A DNA stretch of 38,624 nucleotides, taken from positions 1 to 38,624 of the forward strand of contig LRSR01003947.1 in assembly GCA_001579985.1 (NCBI GenBank), in the 5' to 3' direction. The position numbers and the translations under genes were made by a program. The stretch is from Hypsibius dujardini (taxonomy: Eukaryota; Tardigrada; Eutardigrada; Parachela; Hypsibiidae). Below the pieces are notes generated by a model. The model was not told the DNA's origin and did not search any database. It was given only the letters and a program-made list of their open reading frames with translations. Positions 19,093 through 30,362 of this stretch are shown one piece after another. The stretch's first letter is position 1. The number at the start of each line of letters is the position of its first letter.

Positions 19093-20303
19093 CTAGGAAA
19101 GAGGGGCAGGAGGGGAGACCGGCGGAAGGTCGGCGGCGTCGGCGTCGGGTGACGGACCGGCGGGGTCGTTGAGCTCGGTCAGTTTCACTCGCTTGGTCTT
19201 CTTCTTCTCCACATGACCTCGGCAGTGCTCACACTCATCGTCACTTTCTGATGAGCTCTCGTCAAAGGTCTTTGGTTTCTCGTAGATGCAGCAGCCTGAA
19301 ATTGATTAAGGCATACATAAAACACGCAGTCACTCTCCCAATCCCAGAGAGAGAGAGAGACAGACAGACAGAGAGGCAGACAGAGAGACAGAGAGACAGA
19401 GAGACAGACAGACAGACAGACAGCTTCATAGACAGACAGCTTGATAGACAGACAGCTTGATAAACAGATAGACAGACAGACAGACAGCTTGATAGACAGA
19501 CAGACAGACAGACAGATAGACAGACATAGATAAACAGATATAGATAGACAGACACAGATAGACAGACAAACAGACACGAACCGGCGATGGCAATTATGAT
19601 GGTGCATCTTACATTTCGACTTTTTCTTATCCATGCCTTCATTGTCAACTGTTCCCTCAGCCCAGTGTACCTCCCTGGATGTGCGCGGCTTCTTCAGCTT
19701 TAAAGTTAGCGTAGGCTCATGATCGGCCTGCAAAGAAAACAGTAATAAATCAATACGCAAGGTATTAGAACTTAGAAGTATGTCCCCACTCCGCACGACC
19801 ATTTTAAACAGAGCGACCTCTTGGCTAATTGGTTGATTGAGTTCTCCGTACCAATCAACTGTTCAGCGAATCGTTGAGCACTTGATTGTGTAGTTCGATT
19901 TGCCGACGTAACCGACCGAAAACGAAAGCACTAGTACTGAACGTTCAACGGGCGGACTATGATATGTTTGCAAACTACAATTCGATAGCACAACTGCCCT
20001 TTCAATTTGGAATGACGACGATCATTTAAGTGACTTGATTTGGATAACTCGTGATTGACGACAAGCCAAGAAATACAACATAAGAGTATTCATTGATTCA
20101 TTGATTAACTGACGGTCCAACCCACAGACTTGTTCAACAATCAGGTCTGTTGATTGCATGATTAGCCGAAATGCTTTCGCATCTCGTTCTGAAGGTAAAT
20201 CGAACACAAAATTTTAACTCACCACCACGGGGGGTAGCACATCTGTTAGCGTAATTGTTTCCGTTATCGAGGTCGTGGAATGGCCGTCAGGAACGTCACC
20301 CAT
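19093..20303 (-). CDS. PPP1R11: PPP1R11 (protein phosphatase 1 inhibitor-3 / Ypi1 family)
   Basis: PPP1R11/inhibitor-3 binds and restrains protein phosphatase 1; the mammalian protein has also been described as an E3 ubiquitin ligase. Three exons: 20303-20223, 19727-19613 and 19295-19093 give 132 residues, near the human 126. Conserved blocks are TETITLTDV at the N-terminus, LTLKLKKPRTSREVHWAEGT (PP1-binding region), TVDNEGMDKKKSKCCCIYEK, PKTFDESSSESDD, and the CEHCRGH cysteine/histidine cluster. The C-terminus is Pro-rich. Intron 2 carries a (GACA)n array. The gene is head-to-head with LMAN2 (703 bp between starts) and tail-to-tail with the ZP-like gene. Confidence 0.96.
19350..19572. repeat. 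(GACA)n microsatellite in PPP1R11 intron 2
   Basis: A GAGAGAGA start passes into CAGACAGA runs with repeated CAGCTTGATAGA interruptions. Confidence 0.95.
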
Positions 20304-21006
20304 TGTCCTGACAGTTTTCGCTTCACAAAACTGAGGAGGCTCTGAACTGAGGAGGCAATAAAATACGCACGAAAAACCGAAAATTCTGCAATCAAATTTG
20401 GGCTGAAATAAAAATCGCCAGGCCAAAGATATCTCAAATTCACATCAAGCCGGTAGAATAACAAATCACTGATCCCGTAAGTATTCCAGAAAAAATACCC
20501 AACGCATAGGAGAAGGTCGGCGAAGACAACCAAATGAAAATGAAATGAAATCATTCAAGCACAGCGCAAGCCGAGGAAGGAGTGAGATGCTGTAATTTGA
20601 GAGACAGGTCCGACTTGAGGAAACCGATGTGATTCAAAACACTTGCTCAACACGACACATAACCAGAGTCACAGACACCGTCAATGCACAGTGCATTTCG
20701 CTTCAGAACATTTAGCTCGCGCTGCACGGAAAAAACTGAAGGCTTGTGGCTAAAAAGCTCCGGCAGCAATCAAAACAGCCGAAATCAACTGAATCAACAC
20801 TTTATTGATTTCATTTTGCAGTGCGTGGCCTTTTTCCCTTGCTGGCGTGGCGGCATTCAAATATTCTTCTCTTTCGGGAATATCTCCAGTGTTTCCAGTA
20901 GCTGAAATTTTGTCGGTTGGAATTGCCATTTGACTTTCATTTCATCTAGCGTTGCTGAGCTTAGACGGGTATTGCGCAGTTGACTGACCCAGATCACACC
21001 GGGAAA
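20304..21006. other. Divergent intergenic region between PPP1R11 and LMAN2
   Basis: This 703-bp spacer should hold both promoters. No transposon, RNA gene or repeat array is seen. The 5' UTRs are not delimited by any clear signal. Confidence 0.5.
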
Positions 21007-22240
21007 ATGACTTTTTCCTCATGGCGTCTCAGGATTTCTGTTGCGGTGGCGCTTTTCCTGTCGTCGGTAGCCGCTCTCAACATGCTGGATAGTTTACGGA
21101 GGGAGCACTCTCTTATAAAACCTTATCAAGGTACGGCTGGCTTAAGTTTTACTCAATAAGATCGTGGGAAGAAATCTGTTTCGTTGCTGGAAATATTTTC
21201 TCTTTGGAATGACTTGATTGATTGGCTGATTTATGGGCTGTCGGAACTTGGCCGTTTCAGCAGCATCGTTATCGATTGATTGATGTGTTGATCAGTCTGA
21301 CATTAATAAAGGTATTGATCGATAGCTTGATTGATTGGCTGATTTTCGGGCTGTCGGAACTCAGCTGTTTCAGCAGCATCGTGATTGATTGATATGTTGA
21401 TCAGCGTGACATTATTAAAGGTATTGATTGATGGTTTGGTGCCTCTCGATCACACACAGGAGCTGGGATGAACGTACCGCAGTGGGATTTCACGGGCTCA
21501 ACAATGGTGACCAGCAATTTCATACGTCTCACCCCGGATCAACAGAGCAAACAAGGTGCCATCTGGAACAGCGTGGTACGACAGAAAACTATGGATAGCG
21601 TTGATTTAAGAATATTTAACTTATATTTTAAATGTCTCAAAAAGCGGATTTTTCAAATCTTGTATCGAATGCTGAATTTTTTTTAAATTACTTCTCCGAT
21701 AGATTTTAATTTATTTAACGTTTTATTAAATTCAATCAAGTTTTCAATCAATCAACACTAGTTACGGATTATTCATGTTCCTACTGTCTTAGCTGAGTGT
21801 TCGCTCTAATCGCTCAAGCCATACAATCTTCGTATGCTTATTATTTTGTGTGATCCGTTTTTCAGCCGTGCTATACCACTAAATGGGAATTTCAAGTACA
21901 ATTTAGCGTTCACGGCACGGGAAGGGATTTATATGGAGACGGTTTCGCTATTTGGTACACTAAGACCCGAATGCAGCTGGGTATGTATGTCGCCGGATTT
22001 TCGTTTGCCATTTTAGAAGCGGCGCTGAATGGTATTCTGATAAGCAATTCCTATGTGCTATTGATGTCGTTGCAGGACCGGTCTTCGGAAACCAGGATTT
22101 GTTTTCGGGCCTTGCTGTATTCTTGGACACGTAAGTCATTATGCGGTCGAGCAGTCAACTGCTAGCAATTCCGCGACAAATAAATGAGTCACGTGACGGG
22201 AAGAAGGCAGACAGACGGACAAGCAGGCAGGCAAACAGGC

Positions 22241-22297
<57 letters not shown>

Positions 22298-23904
22298 GGC
22301 AGGCATTCAGGCAGATATACCAATAGACATACAGACAGACAGATAAATGCCTAGGTAAAGAGTAAGACTTCTGACCGATAGCCCGCCAAGTCACGAGGTA
22401 ATAGTTTATGTTTATAGGTATAACAATCACAATGGTCCCCATAATGTAAGTTGCCGCCGTGATTTTGTCATAAGGTTCCATTTCTTACTTTTGACTTTGC
22501 CAGCACGAACATCCATTCGTTTCGGCCATGGTGAATAACGGATCAGCGGTCTATGATCACGACAGAGACGGGACACACACCCAACTTGCCGGTTGTGCAG
22601 GTCTGTTGACCATATTCCAGTGTTTCCCTCGCCTGATAGTGTGTGGTAATAACTTACTTGAAAGGTTGCCTAAATTTTCAGCAAAGTTCCGGGGCAAATC
22701 CCATCCCACACACATTGCGATACGGTACGAGCCGTCCGTGTTGAAGGTACCAGCAAAATGGCCTTCTTCGATTTTCGCGAGATTCTTCTAACATTATTTT
22801 CGTGCATAGGTGTCGCTCGACATAGACGGAAAGAATCAATGGACAGAATGCTTTCGGGTGGAGGGTGTGGAGTTACCGACCGGTTACTATTTCGGTGTTA
22901 GCGCAGCCACTGGTGATCTTTCGGGTTCGTGAAAATCAGTATCGGATGCTTTACAGTCAACGACAAGATTGAGTACACTGGAGGGTTCGGGGAACGGGCA
23001 AAAGGGGCGGGGCAGGGGGTGCTTTTTAAACAATCGAACAATCAACCACCTGACAANCGCCCCTTTTGCCCATACCCCGGACCCTCTTGTGTACTCAACC
23101 ACCTGACCACCCCCTGCCCCGCCCCTTTTGCCCATACCCCGGACCCTTCAGTGTACTCAATCTTGTCGTTAATTGTCTGTAATCTTTGAGCGGGCTTCCC
23201 TCCGACTTGGAATCTGTATTTGACCCAGCCGAAATTCTTTTGGCAGATAATCATGATATCGTTTCGCTCAAATTTTACAACTTGGAGGAGAACGTTGACC
23301 CGGTAAGCAGCTGTCCGCTGTACTGTCTTCGTATCCGGGCAAAAGTATTTCTGTTTTGCACCCGTTAGAACTTCACGCTGCAGCGGTCTCATATCATTCC
23401 TTCGGCCAAGACTTCTGAAGCTCAAAGAGGTATTTGTGGCGCCTTTTGTCGTATCTGATCTTTGCTGTTGTAGTTCGCGTCTGCCCTTTTCTGTCTGACT
23501 GGATGTCTGACTTGATGTCTGACTTGATGTCTGACTTGATGTCTGACTTGATGTCTGACTTGATGTCTGACTTGATGTCTGACAGGATGTCTGACTTCTC
23601 CGAGTGTGTTTCAGCTTTTTGTTGTTTCGTTTTGTCTGTGCCTAATAAGCCGATTGCCCGTTGAGCCATGAGCCGGAAAACAGTCTTGTCTGCCATCCGC
23701 CTTGTTGTTCCGCCACCCACGCGTGTATGTCTTTCAGAACATGTTGAAGACGTCCCTCCATCGAAGATCGGCAAAGTCGCCACATCCGGACTGAAAGTCT
23801 TCGGATACATCATTTTGATCATAATAGTCTGCATCGTCCTCATCTTCGGCGGCATCTTCCTCTATCAGTACAGCAAGGAGGACAGGAGGAAGCGCTTCTA
23901 TTGA
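21007..23904 (+). CDS. LMAN2: LMAN2/VIP36 L-type lectin cargo receptor
   Basis: LMAN2/VIP36 binds high-mannose glycans and carries glycoproteins between the ER, intermediate compartment and Golgi. Eleven exons fit in phase: 21007-21130, 21460-21575, 21866-21980, 22076-22130, 22418-22445, 22504-22600, 22682-22746, 22810-22924, 23247-23302, 23369-23429 and 23738-23904; 332 residues. A signal peptide precedes RREHSLIKPYQ, an almost exact family match. The lectin domain has WDFTGSTMVTSNFIRLTPDQ, GDGFAIWYT, GLAVFLDTY, MVNNGSAVYDHDRDG and PTGYYFGVSAATGDLSDNHD, which keep the metal- and sugar-binding Asp, Asn and His positions. A membrane segment (GYIILIIIVCIVLIFGGIFL) and a short basic tail ending KRFY complete it; KRFY is also the vertebrate ending and carries the FY export signal. 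Intron 8 holds a TIR family 1 element, and other introns hold a tandem duplication, a (GACA)n array and a 12-bp minisatellite. Confidence 0.97.
21213..21436. repeat. 113-bp tandem duplication in LMAN2 intron 1
   Basis: Two direct copies start CTTGATTGATTGGCTGATTT (21213 and 21326). Both include GGGCTGTCGGAACT, TTTCAGCAGCATCGT and GACATTA..AAAGGTATTGAT. The copies have diverged by several substitutions and small indels. Confidence 0.9.
22203..22343. repeat. (GACA)n microsatellite in LMAN2 intron 4
   Basis: A nearly pure CAGACAGACA run with GGCAGGCA edges lies between the exons ending at 22130 and starting at 22418. Confidence 0.95.
22954..23175. repeat. TIR element family 1 in LMAN2 intron 8
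   Basis: The left terminus CAGTCAACGACAAGATTGAG follows TA (22952-22953); the right terminus reads CTTGTCGTTAATTG at about 23175. One unit in direct orientation and two in reverse flank a central AATCGAACAATCAACC segment. One N at 23057 again marks the palindrome centre. Confidence 0.85.
23492..23598. repeat. 12-bp minisatellite in LMAN2 intron 10
   Basis: ATGTCTGACTTG is repeated about eight times in direct order. The unit ATGTCTGAC may have grown from the local TGTCTGACTGG. Confidence 0.95.
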
Positions 23905-24336
23905 ATTGGATTTTGACGTTTTAGTCACTCCCTGCGAGTACGGCATTTTTCCGGGTTGCCTTTTTAGCGTTTTCGGTATTTTTGCTCCTAACCGATCGAA
24001 GCTGTGATATTGGGAATTTCATTCAGCCTCGATGGTGGTCTTTGATTTATATTCCGTTTCCTCACTTGGGTACAGGCCTACAGCGTGGGGCTGAAAGTCG
24101 GTGTAATACTCTCAGTTTCAGGCAGAAACAAGTCTGTGCTTACTGAAAAAAAAACTGGTTAGTTCTTGCGTGTCTGTGTGTTCTTCTCCAGTCACGTCTT
24201 CGTTCATAACCTTGTTCTGTCGGCCCGGTTCGCCGTTCCGGTTCCTCTGCTCGTCGCATCACGCAGAAACAGTTTGTCTTCTCGTGGAACCGGCGAAATG
24301 CGCTTTCACTTTCAATTCATTGCCCCTGGGTCAGGA
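23905..24336. other. Intergenic region between LMAN2 and the first Gly-rich gene
   Basis: A 432-bp same-strand spacer. No repeat or RNA gene is recognised. The first coding exon of the next gene is only 21 nt, so untranslated or regulatory sequence probably occupies the right half. Confidence 0.45.
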
Positions 24337-25272
24337 ATGGATAACTTATTCCACATGGTAATGTCTGTTTGCGGTTATGCTGTCCGTCTCGTCTCCTTCT
24401 AACAGTGTTTGGGTAAATGCCCGTGTCTTTTTCAGATATCTTTTTGGTCAGGACATCTGGTCCTCCTCTTCACATCCCTTGCAGTCGTGTCAGCTGGAAG
24501 CACTGCCGAAGTGTCTGATCCCAGGCACGGCGGACAGAACCTGACGTTGGCGGCAATCCTCGCCGCCCAGCACGGCAATGCCAGCGATGGTAGCGTTTTT
24601 AGCCGCTCTAATGCAACATCTCTTCACGAGTTTCTTGCTCTCGCCTCGACCTTACTGCTCGATGGCGTCCACAGCAACAACCGAACGGCAAGGGAATACA
24701 GTGGACGTACTTCCTATGGAGACCGGCATGATACTTATACTTCAGGCTCTGGTTGGGGCTCATCCGGGGTGAAGCGGTACGGTGGCAGCGCCAGTAGTAA
24801 CTACTACAAGAGCAATTACGACGGTGGACAGGATTCGAACGGTTACAGTAATAGCTACAGCGGGGGTAGCCGGGGACAGTCATATGGTTCCACAGATTAT
24901 GGCGGGAGTGGATCCGACTATAGCGGTGGAGGAGGTTCCGATTACCGTGGTGGAGGGGGGTATGGTAACGCGGGAGGATTTTACGGGCAACGAAGGGGCC
25001 ATCCTGTACCGGTTGGTTTGGACAACAGCAACGAGGTGAGGCTTGCAGCAAGCCAAGTAGACTAAGTTTGACTTGCGTATGTTCGGATATGTTTGCAGCT
25101 TCTGACCCTTCTGCTGCTGTCCGATCGCGCAGTAAGTAATTGGTCTTTTCTTGACCCTGTAGTACTCTAATCGTACTTCGCGGGCGTCGGTCTGGCATAC
25201 GTTCATGCCCTCAGTTCTGGCTGGCTACATGTCTGACGAGTTGGTCTGTCTGTCTGTCTGTCTTTCTGTCTA

Positions 25273-25303
<31 letters not shown>

Positions 25304-25456
25304 GNNNNNNNNNNNNNNNNNNNNNNNNNNNNNNNNNNNNNNNNNNNNNNNNNNNNNNNNNNNNNNNNNNNNNNNNNCTGTCTGTCTACGTTTGTCTACT
25401 TGTCTGTCTACGTCTGTCTGTCTGTCTGTTTATTGGTCGGTCGGGCGTTTGCCTGT

Positions 25457-25515
<59 letters not shown>

Positions 25516-25934
25516 CTCCTCTTATTGTCAGACTATCTTTCCTTGACTGTCTGTACATCCGTCTCTGTCGGCGTATGTACCGGTATGCGTTTGTCTATCC
25601 CATTGTCGGTGCCCTCGTCACACTAGGTCTTTTGCCAATATATTAAAATCCACTTGCATTCCAACCAGGGAGATCGCAGACCGCCTGTTGCAGCACCAGC
25701 TCCAGCTGGCGGCGGTCTAGGACTTGGAGGAGTCGGTGGAGGAGGTTTATTAGCGGTATGTTGAAATTGCTACTTGCTAGTGAAGTTTCTGCATTACCAA
25801 CATGAGTTAAGTTGGTACATTGTGTTTTGCAGGCTGGAGCGGCCTTGCTACCTCTTCTAGGCAGTTTGCCGGGCAATACTTTAGGGTTTGGTAATCTTCT
25901 TTGCGGTTTGATCCCGAATGTCGGTTGCCCGTAA
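24337..25934 (+). CDS. Gly/Ser/Tyr-rich secreted protein A (paralogue of the next gene)
   Basis: I do not recognise this protein family. Five exons: 24337-24357, 24436-25035, 25099-25131, 25669-25755 and 25833-25934; 280 residues. The first ATG is in a 7-codon exon; joined to exon 2 it gives a clear signal peptide (SGHLVLLFTSLAVVSAGS). Residues about 30-110 contain NLTLAA and several potential N-glycosylation sites (NAS, NAT, NRT). Residues about 115-205 are low-complexity Gly/Ser/Tyr (GGSGSDYSGGGGSDYRGGGG). Exon 3 encodes only LLTLLLLSDRA. Exons 4 and 5 are Gly/Pro/Leu-rich and end with GNLLCGLIPNVGCP, the only place with cysteines after the signal region. The composition suggests an extracellular structural or cuticle/silk-like protein (inference). 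The neighbour at 26598 shares the architecture. Intron 3 has a (TGTC)n array and a sequencing gap. Confidence 0.78.
25240..25560. repeat. (TGTC)n / (TGCC)n array in Gly-rich gene A intron 3
   Basis: CTGTCTGT runs change to CTGCCTGC runs (25456-25514) on the far side of an assembly gap. The true length is unknown. Confidence 0.9.
25305..25377. other. Assembly gap (73 N)
   Basis: A run of N lies inside the tetranucleotide array. It falls in an intron and does not break the coding model. Confidence 0.99.
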
Positions 25935-26597
25935 ACGTGGAGCTTCTAATGAACTGCCTTCACTGGTTGTGTTAATTAATTGCGATTCAACGGTTTAACT
26001 GGTGCCTTCCATTAGTGTCTAGGACAGTATTAAAATTGTCTGTTCAATTAGAGCGCGAAGGAAATTACCAAGTGTGACCGTCCGATCTGTGATGGATGTT
26101 TTGCTGGCAACTTTCAAATGGAGCACGAACCAACCAACCAACCAAATTAGCCAAAATTACTGCCGAAAGTAGAAATAAGATCGCGAATTTCTTAAGATTA
26201 ATTTCCGAAATATCAGAAATATCAGAAATTTCGGCATTTCAAAACCCTTGACTCAATTTTCCACTTCCGGTGTGTCTAACTTGCTTATCAATTGTGTGTG
26301 TGTGTGTTTTTTCTCTTTGAACTACCGGGTCGTGCTCATCCGTTCCGATGCGCTGCAATTCACAGAGCCACTGCGAAGAACCTCTCTCATCTCTCATCTC
26401 TCAATCAAATTAGATCATTCAACGTTAATTACGCATACAATTCACCCTTTTGCTCATCTGGCCGTACATTTCCGCCATCAGATTGCTCCAACGGTCTCTT
26501 ATACACCATCCGCTTTAATTCATTTCATCAACATTAATTACGCGTGTATTTTTCCATCGAACAATGAGCAACTCTGCGAACTCTGCGGACCACTAAC
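25935..26597. other. Intergenic region between the two Gly-rich genes
   Basis: A 663-bp spacer. A short palindromic stretch at about 26203-26238 (CCGAAAT, tandem ATATCAGAA, ATTTCGG) is the only structure noticed. The promoter of gene B must lie here. Confidence 0.5.
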
Positions 26598-27514
26598 ATG
26601 ATCGGGTACCGTCTTTCTTCCCTTTCTATCCCCGCACTTCTCATTACCCTATTACCTCCGCTCTATCATGGACTCACGACCACTGCGACGACCACACATA
26701 AGATTAACGCGGTGACCACTACGGCAGCACCCAAAACCCGTGTCACATGGACGACACGAGGACGATCCACCACCACCGCCATCACCGCCACCACCGCTAC
26801 CACCGCTACCACTGAAATGGAAGAAACTGAAGCCCCGCCCATTACGACCACGAAAACGGTGATGGCGGTGGCCGCCGAGTCTCGTCGTATCTCACGAGCA
26901 CGCGGTGACGCGGCCTTGTTCGCCGACTGGACGTCCGGATTGGAGAGCTCAGCGGGCAACCGGACACTCACCGCCTCGTCACAGCCCATTCCGGTGGCGT
27001 TGCCGTTCAGAGCGGCGACCGGCAGGACGGCAACCTCGATCGCAACCGCAAGACCTTCAACGGACCGCTCCTCCGCGAGCCGTCGGAATTTGGAGTTGGA
27101 TTTGCCGGCGATGCAGGTGGCGGAGAGTCACGAGCAGGACTTTGACGGCGGCAACGCCGGGTCTTTGCTGGAGGATCCCGCCTTTGGGGATGGCTACAAT
27201 TTGGGCTATCGGCCGAGTCCCGGCGAGTCCGGAACGTATAAACCCATAGGGGTGAGTATTAGTGCCAGCGATTCCGTGGGGTATAAGTCCAGTGCGAGCG
27301 AGTCCGGAGCGTACACGGGCTGGGGTGACCGCGGAGGAAGTGGCGGGGGATATCAGTATGCGGCGCACAGTTATCCGGAAGCGAGTAGTTACCCCCAGCA
27401 GGATTACGGGAAGGGTGATTACTATAACAAGCCCTCGTATCAGCCGGCTGAATACTCTGGGAGTGGTTCTTCGTACTCTGGAAATAATAACAATGAGGTT
27501 AGTTGCGAAAATGG

Positions 27515-27561
<47 letters not shown>

Positions 27562-28004
27562 TTGTCTGTTTGTCTGACTCTCAGTCAGTCAGTTAATTTC
27601 CGATTCACTTAAAAATGCAAATGTCATCAGTACATTAAGAATATATCATCCTTCTCTTGTTACAGCTCTTGCTTGCTGCACTGGCTCTCAAGTCACGGAG
27701 GGAGCGCGAAAGAAGCCGTGTAAGTTTTCCCTGATTCTCAAACTTATCAACTAAGAAGATGATCGGCGACCGACACTAATTAGCAGTCTCGTTTTACTTT
27801 CAATATGCGCAGAGCAATGATGGAGACCAAATGGGACTGGTACGTTTCTCTTTTAACTTTAACTTTTCTAACAAGTAAGTGCATTGTACTTATTAAAGTT
27901 TGTGATTTGGCTTTTAGCTGTTGGCTGGACTGCCGTTCTTGCTGAGCATGAGCTCCGGTAGTACTGGCTTATTTGGAAACACCGGAATTTTCGGAAAGAA
28001 GTAG
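26598..28004 (+). CDS. Thr- and Gly/Ser/Tyr-rich secreted protein B (paralogue of the previous gene)
   Basis: The family is unrecognised. Four exons: 26598-27497, 27666-27719, 27813-27839 and 27918-28004; 355 residues. A signal peptide (IPALLITLLPPLYHG region) is followed by a Thr-rich segment (residues about 26-75). A mixed polar region follows, with RTLTASSQPIPVALPFRA, then a Gly/Ser/Tyr-rich block (residues about 198-298, YSGSGSSYSGNNNNE). Three small exons follow, encoding LLLAALALKSRRERERSR, SNDGDQMGL and LLAGLPFLLSMSSGSTGLFG. As in gene A, the long low-complexity exon ends in a Glu codon at phase 0. A Leu-rich mini-exon comes next, and the last exon carries a Leu-rich GS..NT.GFG-type end. 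The shared exon phases and order argue for duplication. No cysteine is seen in the mature part. An extracellular structural role is inferred only from composition. Confidence 0.78.
27513..27591. repeat. (TGTC)n microsatellite in Gly-rich gene B intron 1
   Basis: A CTGTCTGT run with TTTGTCTG variants starts about 16 nt downstream of the exon 1 donor. Confidence 0.95.
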
Positions 28005-28594
28005 GAATATGCCGGCGAAAATCCGCACACACTCACTCAGGGTGCTGGTCATCAATGATATTACTTCGAACATCGCTGGCGATAGACGTCTTAATACTTT
28101 CTACGTTTTCCATTGCTGAGCACCGTTCACAATGCCGTTTCAATAAAAAGGCACAACAAAAATGGAATGATCCTACTTGTTTTTGTAGTGCAGAACCAGA
28201 ACCACCACGTCAAATTCAAAACTAATTAACATCTCTAGAGACGCCACCTGCAGGATCAGAATCATGATAAAATCAGCCAATCACAGTCGACCAACATGCA
28301 GAAAGGGGTGTGCCACTAGGACGGCCAGTTCAATTCGATTCACTGCGTTGGAAAAACGTGCGCGTTGTCAAATCGAAAATTTTGCCGTTCAGTCTGTCCC
28401 ACTTTTTCCATTTCGCAGAGAACTGCTCCACATTCCCCGAGCTCTCAATCAGAATTCCTCCACGCCCCCCCCCTCCGCGCAATTTTTCCAGTCTGAAATT
28501 AAATTCCGCCACTTTTTTTAGTCTCACCGAACTCTCGTGTGTCGCCGTTTAAATTTTTCCCCTCACAGCAAGCGCCCCTTCACGCACATTCAAG
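28005..28594. other. Intergenic region between Gly-rich gene B and ALYREF
   Basis: A 590-bp same-strand spacer with the gene B polyadenylation signal (28142-28147) and the ALYREF promoter and 5' UTR. A C-rich stretch (28465-28478) lies 120 bp before the ALYREF ATG. No repeat element is seen. Confidence 0.5.
28142..28147 (+). promoter_or_regulatory. Polyadenylation signal AATAAA of Gly-rich gene B
   Basis: AATAAA lies 138 nt after the stop codon of gene B and is the first canonical signal downstream. Confidence 0.65.
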
Positions 28595-30362
28595 ATGGCG
28601 GACGTTGCCCTGGACGACTACATCAAGACCAAGCACATCACACGTAGTAGCGGCCGCGGTGGTGCCAAGACCACGGCTGGCGGGGCCGGCGGCCGTACTC
28701 GCGGTGCCGGTGGTGCCCGGGGAGGGAAGGGTCCGCAACGTCCGCAGCAGACGAGCGCGCAGCGGGCCAATCGGTTCAGCGGAGCCATTGTGAAGAATAC
28801 CCAGAGACGCAGCGGCGGTGGTGGGCAAAATGTGCGTTTTCTTGCTACTGCTCCCTATTCATCCCACGGAGATGGGGGGATGACGATGATGACGGGTGTG
28901 AAAAAATGAAGATGGCGGATTATATTCTCCCCTCTGTTTCTCTTCCCCCGTGCAGTTCTCCCGCAATTCCGGCGGAGGCGGTTCTGGTGCTGGCCGTTGG
29001 AGTCATGACCTCTACGGCGCTGAGGCCATGGGCGGTGGTGGTGGACTACGCAGCCGCGGCGGCTCTTCTGGTGGAACCAAGTTGATCATCTCCAATTTGG
29101 ACTACGGCGTCTCCGAGAGTGACATCAGGGTGAGTGGACACTGTTTTCGTTGAAAATGATGTCATTGGTGCCCGGGGATATATTAGTCAAGGAAAAAATA
29201 CGTTTTTATTTTAGCTACTATGCAACCCACTTTTACTTATATTTATCCAAAGTCTGACTGGTGTTATGTTATGCGAATTTTAAATTGCACGCATTATTAG
29301 TTCTTTCGCTGTTCAAACCTGATTCCAGTTTGTTGTTTCACATGATATGGCTTTATAGAATTTCTTCGAAAATTTCTTTTCTTCGTGGAAAATAGTCGTA
29401 ACATTGGAAGTAAGGGTGAGAACCGCAGGACTACAGCGGAGTTCAGATACCCTTTCTGAAGGCCTTCCTGAATCCTGCTAGAACAATGGTTTATGCTTTT
29501 TCTCTCTTGATTCTGCCTCTCTGGCGTATTTTGGCGAAAAGACTTATCCTACAGAACTAAATAACAAGATGTTCGGTTTCCATCTTGCAGGACCTCTTCT
29601 CGGAATTGGGAGACATTACCAAGGGCACCATTCACTACGACATGTCTGGCCGATCACTCGGGACTGCCGAAATCTCCTACTTACGCACCGGCGATGCAGT
29701 TGCAGCTCTGAAAAAGTACAACGGTGTCCCTCTGGATGGTGAGTTTCGGCTTCGCTCTTCAACCGCGACCTTCAATCAATCAATCAATCTGTTTTACGCC
29801 CATGCAAGCAATCAATCAATCAACTGCTTAATTCTATTACCAATTCGAGCTAGCCATCAGTCAGTCGTTCATTCCATGAATTGTTGCCCATCCTAATAGT
29901 TCCTTATTTTGTGACCCAAACAGGCAAACCAATGGAGATTCAACTGGTCGGTGGTATCGGACGAGCCATCGATCCTGCTCCTCAGCGTCGCAGTCTGGGC
30001 AACCAGGGCGGCATCCGGGCAGGAGGACGTCTTGGCAACGCTCCAGCTGGACGCGTCCGTGGAGGCCGGTATGTCATACTTTATCTTGCTTTGAAGCGAA
30101 GACTGGAGTCTAATCGAGCCCTTTGACCGTTTTTGCAGTACCGCAGCGGCTCCGGCCAGAGGCACCCGCGGTCGTCGTGGAGGTGCCCGCGGAGGTGGTC
30201 AGGCACGCACACCGAAGGTTGAGGTGACTCAAGAGCAGCTGGACATGGAACTGGAAGAGTACCAGTCCTCTGCTACTAGCAACGTGAGTGAGACGCAGAC
30301 ACTCTTTCACGACCAGCTGAAATAACGAGAAACCTTTCTTGTTACAGAAGATGCAGATCTAA
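28595..30362 (+). CDS. ALYREF: ALYREF / THO complex subunit 4, mRNA export adaptor
   Basis: ALYREF joins the TREX complex and hands spliced mRNA from UAP56 to the NXF1 export receptor. Six exons: 28595-28831, 28956-29129, 29591-29738, 29924-30068, 30139-30283 and 30348-30362; 287 residues. The N-terminal MADVALDDYIKTK matches the UAP56-binding motif, followed by an RGG/Gly-rich region. A single RRM (about residues 120-200) has RNP2 LIISNLDYGV, then DLFSELGDITKGTIHYD, SGRSLGTAEISY (RNP1 region) and ALKKYNGVPLDGKPM, a close match to animal REF proteins. A second RGG-rich region follows, and the C-terminal QEQLDMELEEYQ matches the second UAP56-binding helix. The last coding exon is only 15 nt (KMQI and stop). 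The longest intron, between exons 2 and 3, falls inside the RRM. Confidence 0.97.

Noticed and set aside
24608-25198. Long open frame (196 codons) antisense to Gly-rich gene A.
   Set aside because: It is a mirror of the Gly/Ser/Tyr-rich coding exon. The plus-strand reading has a signal peptide and good splice sites.
26666-26989. Val/Ala-rich open frame antisense to the Thr-rich part of gene B.
   Set aside because: Thr/Ala codon repeats read on the opposite strand always give Val/Ala-type runs; there is no independent support.
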